Assembly: GCF_000315625.1 (NCBI RefSeq)
Contig: NW_005434486.1
Location: 1 to 20,688, forward strand
Direction: 5' to 3'
Source of the DNA: Guillardia theta CCMP2712
Taxonomy: Eukaryota; Cryptophyceae; Pyrenomonadales; Geminigeraceae
Length of the DNA: 20,688 nt
In this document: one piece after another, positions 10,201-19,878 of the stretch
Layout: every line of letters begins with the position of its first letter
Numbering within the stretch: the first letter of the stretch is position 1
Translations under genes and position numbers: made by a program
Notes under the pieces: model-generated
What the model saw: the letters and a program-made list of their open reading frames with translations, nothing else
Database searches by the model: none
Told to the model about the DNA's origin: nothing

Positions 10201-12174
10201 CTCCGGCGTCTGACTGGGCCCTGCGGGTTTTCAGATCGAACAGACCTCTAGTGGTGGGGCTCTGCTGGGCGTGGAGGTGACGATCTGACAGCTGAGGCAG
10301 GCGATCCCCGACTCCATCATGGTCACTGCAGTCGGAAGCGCCAAGGACATCGAGACCGTCGGGGTCAGCTCACTGGAAGAGCTTCGTCAGTACGTGTCTG
10401 AGACGCCCAGCTCAGACTACAGCTGGATCTTCTACGGGTCGCTATACGTTGAGTTTGCGGGGACCTACTCTTTGTGCACGACGTCGGACGATGGGTCCCG
10501 ACTGCTGCTCAACGGCGAATTGATCGTTGAGAACAATGGACTCCATGGAGCTGTTAGGGCTTGCGGGAATGCGCAGCTACGGGCAGGATCTCACTCCGTC
10601 ACTGTGGAAGGCTTCCAGCATGGGGGAGGGATCTACCAGAGCATCACCTACGCTGGGCCAGACACAGGAGGAGGAGAGATTCTGATGATGAGTAAGGGCA
10701 GCTCCAAGGGCAAGCTACCTGACCTGCCTCCACCTTCGTCCTTCACCATGAGGATGTATCAGGCTGAGATCCAGGAGCTGACGTACACGCCTGACCTTGC
10801 GTTCTTGAACTTTGTTGAGGAAGGCAAAACTCCATACATCGACTACCACGACCTCGACGATTTCCGCAGTACCGTTCCCAAGACGCCGTCATACAACTAC
10901 GTGTGGGCCATCTACGGCAACCTGGACGTCACCAGGGCCGGCACATACACGTTCTGTACCACGTCCGACGACGGATCCTTCATGTACGTAGACGGCAAGA
11001 TGGTCGTTAACAACGACGGTCTCCACGGAGCACAGGAGAGATGCGGAGATATCTCGCTCTCGACAGGGACCCACGCCATGTTCCTTCCAGGCTTCCAGCA
11101 CTACGGCGGAGCGTACATGGCTGCGCACTACATTGGGCCTGACACAGGCAGAGTGAAGAGGTACCTCAGATCTGACAGCTCCAAGGCACCTGCTCCCCCC
11201 AAGCCCTCAGCATGGACAGTGCGGCTGTTCAGAGGAAGCAACATCCAGAACATGGCTCTTGCAAACTGGCAGTTCTTGACGTTCGTGGGCGAGGCGACAT
11301 ACAGAGATATCTACGTGCCCAACAACGGAGAGTTTGTGAGGATGATTCCTGGCATGCCAGACAACAACTTTGTGTGGGTGTACTACGGAACCGTCAAGAT
11401 CAACGCTCCTGGCATCTACTCTTTCTGTTCGACCTCTGATGACGGCTCATACCTCTTCGTCGATGACAACCTCATCGTCAACAACGATGGCTTGCACGGG
11501 GCCGACAGGAGATGTGGAAGTGTCAAGCTGAACCCAGGAGATCACCAGGTTCGCGTTGAAGGCTTCAACCATTGGGGAGAGGCTTATCAGAGCGCGTCCT
11601 ACTCCGGCCCGGACACTGGGGACCAGTACCGGCACATGGTCAGCTTGCCGACGGCTGCCCCACCTCTCCCTCCTCCCTCCGAGTGGACCATCCGGATGTA
11701 CTCCACCAACTACGAACTCCATCACGTTCCGGATGTCTCGCACATGTCGTACGTCGGGGGGGCCAAGATTTCCTACATCCAGTTCAGCACCCTTGGAGAG
11801 CTGAGAAATTGGGTCCCGAACACGCCTGATTCCAAGTACGCATGGCAGGTGTACGGAAAAGTGCGTGTGATCATTGCAGGCACCTATACCTTCTGCTCTA
11901 CTTCTGATGATGGTTCAATTGTCTACTTTGGCAACCAACAAGTTGTCAACAACGACGGGCTGCATGGGGGTGTGAAGGTTTGCGGTTCCATCAACCTTCA
12001 AGCTGGGGACCACGACGTGGTGCTGGTGGGCTTCCAGAACTACGGAGGAGTGTACCAGGACTTCACGTACAGCGGGCCGGACACCAGAGGGGCAGAGAGG
12101 CGTGTCAGAAGTGTCTCGGCAGCTGCACCTGCGAGTACTGCAGGCACTTCTGGGCAGTTTGGCAGGTGGCCTCC
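7284..12174. repeat. Right arm of large inverted duplication
   Basis: This is the mirror partner of 267-5151, so the two genes point away from each other. Beyond the ATG the upstream sequences diverge quickly apart from a shared G-rich element. Beyond 12174 the right arm enters unrelated sequence and the reading frame stops almost at once, at 12179-12181. Matching positions sum to roughly 12435-12441, which shows few net insertions or deletions between the arms. Confidence 0.93.
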
Positions 12175-12181
12175 GAACTGA
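7284..12181 (+). CDS. Membrane-anchored collagen/SRCR/PA14 multidomain protein, right copy (1354 residues)
   Basis: Exons are 7284-7699, 7760-7936, 8017-8036, 8131-8256, 8303-8550, 8600-8738, 8786-8898, 8975-9060, 9129-9330, 9380-9493, 9544-9702, 9772-9875, 9925-10083, 10130-10250 and 10301-12181. They total 4065 nt with all phases consistent. The ATG at 7284 sits in GCCGCCATGG. Rough residues: membrane helix 31-48, coiled coil 140-190, collagen-like Gly-X-Y 196-273, SRCR 311-405 ([23 protein letters not shown]), beta/gamma-crystallin-like motif 493-547 ([22 protein letters not shown]), and PA14 domains starting near 559, 716, 877, 1033 and 1189. Each PA14 domain carries a version of TSDDGS...NNDGLHG. 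A type II membrane protein with an exposed C-terminal stalk and ligand-binding modules is the likely form. Weak spots are donor GTGGTG at 10251 and acceptor GACAAG before 10130. The frame stops three residues after GRW, where similarity to the left copy ends. Confidence 0.88.
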
Positions 12182-13252
12182 TCAGCAGTGTACTTGCCGC
12201 TGCCGCGGTGCAACTTCGAATCAGTTATGCCTCACTGATTGATGATTTTTCATTCTCCTCACTTTGGGTTTGCGCTTTATTAACAACGAGATGCGGGGGT
12301 TGAGTTAGGCGGGCCGTGATCGAGTTGAAGTGAATGAGCGAGACCTTATTTCTTGTGACCTAGAGTTTTGATATTGAAAGCTTTTACTTCCAGTTTCACC
12401 GAGTGATTCCCCCCTCGCAAGTCCGAGGCCCGGCCTGAGTGTTGCCCGGCTCGGCCCGCCGGAACTGCAGTGGCAGTGAGAGTTCCGATCCCGGCGAATT
12501 ATAATTTTGAGCAATCCGTGTTTCAGTACCAGTGACTTTTATATTGAAGTACGGTGACTGTAAACTTCAGATATCACTTGGGTACAACACATAGAACCAT
12601 GATGGTACAGAATCGGAATATGAAATATTTTATTTTGTACCTTTTTGATACTGTATCGGAAATATTTCATACTAAGGTACCGAGAAGGCCTGTTCACTAA
12701 AACATTTTGTTGAAATATTTGTACTGAACTAAAAGTAATGTAAATCTATGTACTATTATATGAGTTATACGGATCTCCATACAGGAAGGTTTTAATCTAA
12801 AAACCCCAAAAAGGTAATTGTAAATTCGTGCGGAATGTACAGGAATGGTGTACATGTCTGTGCGGGAGCGAGGGGGTAGGAGGAGACAGAGGAAGGAGGA
12901 GGAGGGGACTAGGAGAGTAACTCCACCTGCCATGACGGTGAGGGCGATTGCAGAGCAAGAAGGAAGCTGGTGAGAACGGTGGAGATGAAGGGGAGAGGAA
13001 CACAGGCGCATGGGCTCAAAAGGCAGGTGTTGGCATGTAGGAAGGGGAGACACTTGAAGGTGAGCGGGACAGTAGCAGGAGGTGGTGAATGAAGCTAGCA
13101 GATGTGCCAGGCTGTAGCAAGTCTGTCTCCTCCCTGGGCTCGGTCGACTCCGTGAAGTGTCGCCAGCACCATTGAACGCCATCGGCTGTGGGACGGACCT
13201 TGCTTAAAGCTCTACTGCGGCGATGCTGCTGCAATCCCATTGATGTGGTGAT
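12182..13252. other. Intergenic region between right gene copy and TPR gene
   Basis: About 1.07 kb without a supported gene. The first part should hold the 3' untranslated region of the right copy, and the last part the promoter and 5' leader of the TPR gene. It contains an AT-rich stretch around 12540-12800 with a small inverted repeat, then a purine-rich stretch around 12860-13080. Minus-strand frames across the purine-rich part are low-complexity Ser/Pro/Leu and look spurious. Confidence 0.6.
12619..12671. repeat. Small inverted repeat (12-bp arms)
   Basis: TATGAAATATTT at 12619-12630 is the exact reverse complement of AAATATTTCATA at 12660-12671, with a 29-nt loop between. It lies about 440 nt after the right gene's stop. 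It could form a hairpin or cruciform; in AT-rich DNA such a match may also arise by chance. Confidence 0.5.
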
Positions 13253-16200
13253 ATGGCCATGGAAGCAAGCCTGCAGACTGCAAATGTCTTGATAGAAGAC
13301 GCAGAGCAAGACAAGAACATCTTGCTGTGGGCCAGGGAGGAACCTAGTGAGGCTTTCGGCGGCGAAGCACTTGATGACGGCAAGGCCCTGGTGGGTCTGC
13401 GTGCCGACCCAGCCTCCGAGAACTGGGAGGACGACTTCGACTTTGACTCACCTTCCTGCGATGCGTTTCCTGCTCCTCCTCAGGCTGACAGGTTGAAGAG
13501 CAAGAGCAAGCTCAAGGCCCACAACCAGAGCAGCCTTGGAGCACCGGAGCGCAACAACTTGGAGGAGCTGCTCAAAGTCTTGCCGGACCTGTCGATCGAT
13601 GCTAACTGTCTTGATGACTTGTGCCGTCTGTTCTCCAGCTCAAACTCAGGTCTCTTCACCGTCAAAACTCTTTTGAAGGACGTCCAATCCATGTACAACT
13701 CATTCCATGATAAATATGTGGTCGAGAAATTCAACGGCAAATCGAGAACGAGGATCGAGGACCTCGAACAGAATCTTACAGACGCCATGGAAAGTAAGTG
13801 TTTACAAGCAGAGCTCTCGGCCTGTCTTGAGCTTGCCCGGACATATCGTGCCAAGTCCCAACAGGGGGCAGCGATGTTGAAGTTGCAACGTGCGCAGACG
13901 GCATTGCAGACCGCCGAGCAGAACTTGACGGGCGAAGAGGGCAGCGAAGCTTCCGGAGAGCTGATCACGGAGGCTCACATCCTTCATGAGATGGCCATCA
14001 CGGCCAGGAAGATACAGGATCTGAACGCGGCGAAAGCTTACCTGGAACGTGCCTTCTTCTCGATCTCGTCCTCCAAGAGCCTGTCTCCGCTGTGGTCACC
14101 GTTGTGGCTGCGGCTGCATGTTGACTCTGGCATCTTGGCTCTCTCTCTCGGCTCGACCAAGACTGCGTTATGGCACTTCTCTCAGTACCTTGCGGGCCTC
14201 GTTGCAAGGCAGCCTTCGCTGTCTGTAGATACGCTCGTCAAGTATGACTCAAACGACCAAACTGTGAAATATTATGAGGAGCTGTTCATGGGATGTTTCT
14301 TTGTCGGAGCCACGTTGCAATGCTCGATGGCGCCTGACTTGGCCTTGACCTTCATCAAGTACTCGATTGCCACCTATAAATTCATGGAGATGCAGAAGAT
14401 TGAAAACGCCCCAAGAAAGCTGAAGGTTGTTATTTGCTGGTACAAGGAAGCAATGTACACGTCTCAGGCTACGCACGATTGCCCGTCAGTGAATGAGGAT
14501 GACAGCCTGTACTTGTCTGAAGACGAGGAGAACGCTGATGTGGATTTTGACGAGCAGATGGACGATTTCGGGTCCAACGAGGGGAAGCAGAACGAGGATC
14601 AGGCGGAGAAGTCGGTGGAGGAGGATGATGAGTTCGATGAGGAGGACGAGGATTGGGACAGAGAGCTTGAGATTGAGGCCATGCTGAGGGGAGAAACCTC
14701 TGAGAGCATCTCAAGGGAGTCTTCGCGCTCGAGCCTGTTCACGGGCAGCAGGGCGTCGGAGAACATTGAGATGGGACTAGGTCAGTCAGGCGACTCCCTC
14801 CCTGAGAGGTGGGTGTTCTCAAAGACTCTGTCCGGCAAGTCTGTGAAGCCAGTCATCATCATGTACCCCAAGGTCAGCCCGCTGTACTCGATCAGATCCA
14901 AGAGGATCATGAGTGAGGCCGCTACCCAACAATGGCTCGAGGGACTGATCAAGAGCCAGAGGCAAAGTTACTTGCTCCACAGCCAGGCTGCTAACTACGA
15001 AGGGATCGACGAGAGGCTGAAGAACGCTGAGCGGTCCCTTCGGGATTGGACGATTCTGTGCGTTCAGTATTGCCACGTCCTGTTTCGATTGCCGGATGCC
15101 AGCCAACATTTCTGGAAGTATGCGGACATCTTCTTCAGAGGCGTCGCAGAGAGCAAGTTGATGCAGAGGGAGAGGGATTGGAAGACGACGGAGGCAGAGG
15201 ACAAGCTCGTGTGGTTGGCTGTGATGCGAGCTTGCGAGTCAGTGACGTTGATGGCGTCCCAGCTGTGGACCAGCTCGTCCAAAAACGATTTCTTGCGCTT
15301 CCTTAAGATCTCTCGAGAGGTTTCGAGGAGGAAGAATGACTACTTCTACGACGTGATGGAGCTTGAGACGTTTGCGCACCATCGCTCCTCCGAGATGTTC
15401 TCCTCTGTCATCCCTGGTTTTTGCAGGATCTTCTTGAGCGCGATCAGGAGGGAGCGAGACGAGCCTCCCTCCAACGCAGATGCAGACACCACCGTCATCG
15501 AGTGGGGAGGAGAAGCCAGGCAGCTGGAGGACTGGGGGCGCCTGGAGAAGGGGAACCTGTCATCCGGCGAGATGGGTTGGACCAGCTTCGAGGCTCAGGC
15601 GGCGGCTCTGGCGGACATCCAACTGTGTCTCAAGGGCCGGTCGCCGATCACCGCAAGGGAGGTAGTGCACGACATGAAGGGGCACAAGCAGGAGAACCCT
15701 GTGGAGTGGCAGGATGGTGACGTGGACATGCCTGACATGGTCAGCCTCGACCGCCTCCTCCTCGACGAGGAGTACAGGATCAGCCTGCTAGCGGACATCT
15801 ACCCCAAGACTCGACCCGACCTCTTCCTGCGTGCCAAGTGCGCCTTCGTCCTCGGCAACTTCTACCTTCAGCAGAAGGAAGGGGCAGGCAGGGTCAAGGC
15901 GGAGCAGCTCTTGCTGGAGAGCCTGTACATCCTTGACAACTGCGCTCAGCCCGTCCCAGGGATCAAGTTTCTTGTGTCGAGCTTGGGAGAGGTCGTGCTG
16001 CAGGCGTACGCTGCAGTCCTCCTCGAGAACAACAAGTACAAGTACGGAGTGCTGGCGCTGGAGGCAGCGGCGGAGTGTCAGAAGCTGAGGACGGGGGTAG
16101 AGCCCCAGCAGCTCTACCGGCAGCTGGCTATGGTCTGCACTGAGCATGGGGACTACGAGAGGAGCTTGAGGTACTACTCGATCGTGCTGGGGAAGGCGAG

Positions 16201-18207
16201 GCAAGACGGCAAGTCCAACGAGTTCATCTTTGTGAGCGAGAGGGTCTCGGACATCCTGGTAGAGCACGGGGACTTCGCGCAGGCTGAGCAGATCCTCCTT
16301 GCTGCGATCGCGTTCCTGCAGGAGGAGAGGAAGGACAAGAAGGACAGCAGCTCCCTCGAGGGCCTCCTCAACGCTGCCAACGACATGGAGCTGGAGTACC
16401 TGGCCAGCTACAAGAACCTTGACACCAGATTCCTCCGCATCCTGATGAAGCTGTCAAAGATCCACCTCGATGGGTACGAGACGGTCAAGGGGGTCCGCAT
16501 CCTCAAGAAGCTCCTCTCCCGCTCCCTCCCCGCCAGCAAGAAGGCAAGCATCCAGGCCCTCCTCGCCACCGGGCACTACGAGCTCTGGCAGACAGCTGAG
16601 TGCGACGCCTGCCTGGCCTCTGCTGCCGCTGCGACGTCCTCGGGCTTTGCTGAGGTGCTGTCCGGGCCCGAGCTGTTCGCCATTACCCTCCTGGGGTGTA
16701 AAAATCTCCTCAGGTCAGGACGAGCCGTGGAGGCGCTCAAGAAGATAGACGAGGCGATAGCAGGGGAGACCCGCCTCAGCGGCATCGGCCAGCTCTTCCT
16801 CCTCCGTGGCAAGGTGCTGCAGACGCTGGCGTGCCGGTCGGAGGGGGACGCTAGTGTCCTGCCCTCCTTCTCTTCCACGCTGGATCTGTGGAGGGGGGCG
16901 GCTGAATCAATGCACATGGCCATGGACGCGTTCTCTCGCGTCGGGGATCGAAGCATGGAGTCTAAGGCCGCGTGCTGCTATGCTCAGGTGCGGCTGGACG
17001 CCATATGGTGCCCCTGCGTCCTGCTGAAGAAGCAGTGGGAGACGACGCTGTTCAAGACGGCACCGAAGGACTTCGTGTCGAGGAGCGCTCTCCACTCGCC
17101 CATGCTCGGGCCAGGGATGAGGAGGAGGGAGACAAAGTCTTCCATGGGGAGCAGCGGGAACATGAACACTCGGATGTCGGCAGCATCGAGGGCAAGCAGC
17201 ATGGGCAGCAGCACCTCCCCGCACCTCAACGCCATCGACTCGGACCCCCTGTGCTCCATCGAGCGAGCTTCCATCTTCGGGCTCGAGGAGAACGCGGCGA
17301 CGCTATCGGACATCATGACCCTCCTCCGGTCGCACCTCAACATGGCGGAGATCCGCTGGCTGCAGGGCAGGAGGAGCGCGGCCATGGCACACTTCCTCGA
17401 GTGCCGCGACCTCTTCTTCGGCCTCTTCGTCTCTCCAGCTGGGAACGTGCTGGTGTCGGACGGCCCCCTGGCGTTCACCAGGGCGATCCTGGGGATCCTG
17501 AACAGGATGGCGAGGTTTGTGCTTGTGTGGGATAAGGTGACCATCAACCACCACATCGCCATCTTCGACACGATCCTGAACCTCGAGGTCGACCTCGGGT
17601 TCTCGTCGTCGCACGGCATGGAGGAGGGCAGGGCGTCGGAGAACGGCAGGAGGGTGTGGTCGCTGCTGCATTCCATGCGCTGCATCGGAAGGTTGGGCAA
17701 CAACAGGAGGCTAAGCAAGGAGGACGTACAGAGGAGAAACCTGAACACCCTCAGGAAGATCTGGAGGGTTTGTACGAGCTCGGCCACAGTAATCACTGCA
17801 AGCATGCGAGCCGACGCAGGGCAGCTGGAGCAGGCGGGCAGATCGCCATCGATGAAGCCCCTCCCTCTCCGACCTCCGCCTCCTCCATGCAACGTGCTGA
17901 ACCTGTGCCTGGACTCTGACCTTGTGTCCCGTCACATCTACATCTTGTGCCTGATGGAACAGTTCTTGGCGATCTACAGCCCATACGCCGGCCTGCTAGA
18001 GGCACGGATCTTGGGGACGGGAGACAGCGGAGGAATGTTTGACCAGACGTCCCTTGCGGTGATAGGAGACTTTGTGCAAGGGCTGTCTTCCAGGAGGGAA
18101 CTAGGTGGGCAGGCGATGGGTGGGAGCGAAGATCCAGCCAAGAAGGACGCGGCGAATCAGGTGGGCACTGTTTGCTGCTGCTGCTGCTGATGATGATGAT
18201 GATGACA

Positions 18208-18245
<38 letters not shown>

Positions 18246-19803
18246 CTAGTTTGAGCTCAGATTTGTTGGTAATGAAGCAGAGTGCTGAGTCTTGTAAATT
18301 CGACAAGAGGACTTATGGACTTGACACTAAGCTCCTATTTTGTTTACACACTTTGCGGATAATTTTCTGTTGCGAATCTTGTTATGCTTTCCCCTCCCTC
18401 TTCTCTTTTACTCTACTCTACTCTGCTCGCCTCGCCTCACCTGTCCTCCTCTTTCCTCTCCTCCCCCCTCCACACTGCCTGATCCCTGTGTCTCTCACTA
18501 TCTCAATCACTGATCTTCTCCATTCTCGCCAGTTGCAGAGATCGGAACCTCTCAAATCTTGCGAGCTCGGAAAGATCCTTCTCAACTCCTTCAACCAGTT
18601 TCCCGCAGACTGGAAGTACGGATCGCAAGCAGCCAAGCTGAAGCAGGGGCAGCCTGGCGAGGCAACGCAGGGCTGCAGCAGGACGGCAAAGAGGAAGAGG
18701 AGCTGGCTGAAGAGAGGATGTTTCATGATGTTCAAGTCGCTCCAGACGGCGACGAAGCACAAGGAGGAGGAAGCGATCGTTCTCCCTCCTCCCCTCTTCA
18801 TAGCCTGCAGCGCGCTCCTCCGCGCTATCCCGTGGGAGATAGTCTGCCAAGGGTTCACCGTCATGCGCTCCTTGGGCCTGCACCCGTTCCTGAGGTGCGA
18901 CGTGGCGAAGGAGGAGAAGAGAGAGGAGGAGAAGGTGGGGCGGCAGGGCAGCACGCAGGCGGAGGAGAGGAGTCAAGGAATGTGCCTGGTCATCCCGCAC
19001 AAGTCGAACTGGAGGAAGCAAGACTCGAATTTCTTCGAGAGGAAGAAGGTTGATCACTGAACAGCTCTCCTCCACTGTTGTCTTGCCTGGTCTCCTCTCC
19101 TCTCCTCTCCTCTCCTCTCCTCTCCTCTCCTCTCCTCTCCTCTCCTCTCCTCTCCTCTCCTCTCCTCTCCTCTCCTCTCCTCTCCTCTCCTCTCCTCGCC
19201 TCTCCTCTCCTCTCCTCTCCTCTCCTCTCCTCTCCTCTCCTCTCCTCTCCTCTCTCCTGTAGAATGTTTGACGCGTTGTCGTGACAGGGAGCACTAGGGA
19301 GAAATTGGCTAACAGCGATGCAGCAAGTAAAGCCCCCGTCTCCTCTCCCTCCCTCTCCCGCCTCCTGTCTGCTCCCCTCCTCTTCCACTACCGCCTTTTT
19401 CCTTCACCCTTCCTCCCCTTTCCTGTCTCTCCTCCTCCTCCTCTTATCACCTCCACCCGCCATGCTGATCCTTTCATGCAGAGACAGTGGGCGCCACCAT
19501 GGGACGGAGGAGCAGGAGGAGGAGCAGGGGGAGCAGGGGGAGCAGGAGACGGACCTGACCGCCACAACGCCTTCGGCTCTCTGTTCATGCACGCTCCCAT
19601 CGCGCAGCCCAGCAGGAAAATTTCCCAGCTGAGGAGGAAGTACCGGCTTCCTCCGAGCTTGCAGGCGCACGTTGTGTTTGTTGAGTCAGAGAAGATCGCG
19701 GCGTCCCCTCAGGAATTTGCGGTGAGAGAGGAGGAGAGGAGGATGGGACGGGGGAGGAGAAGGAAGTGCGATGGACGAGGACGATGCGGCGGCGGGGAGG
19801 AGA

Positions 19804-19878
<75 letters not shown>

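Noticed and set aside
8131-10250. Diversity-generating retroelement as cause of the diverged blocks
   Set aside because: Changes are not limited to adenines, no reverse transcriptase or template repeat is visible in the window, and such elements are prokaryotic or viral.
16984-17892. 302-codon open frame on the minus strand
   Set aside because: It lies wholly opposite the secure first exon of the TPR gene, has no recognisable domain, and is the kind of antisense frame produced by GC-rich codon use.
18251-18532. Open frame upstream of exon 2 of the TPR gene in the same frame
   Set aside because: It reads as pyrimidine-rich sequence rich in Leu, Ser and Pro before a good acceptor (TTCTCGCCAG), so it is better explained as the end of intron 1.
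18503-19388. Long minus-strand frames rich in Arg-Gly-Glu repeats
   Set aside because: They are created by the TCTCC microsatellite, which is open in several frames; nothing outside the repeat resembles a protein domain.
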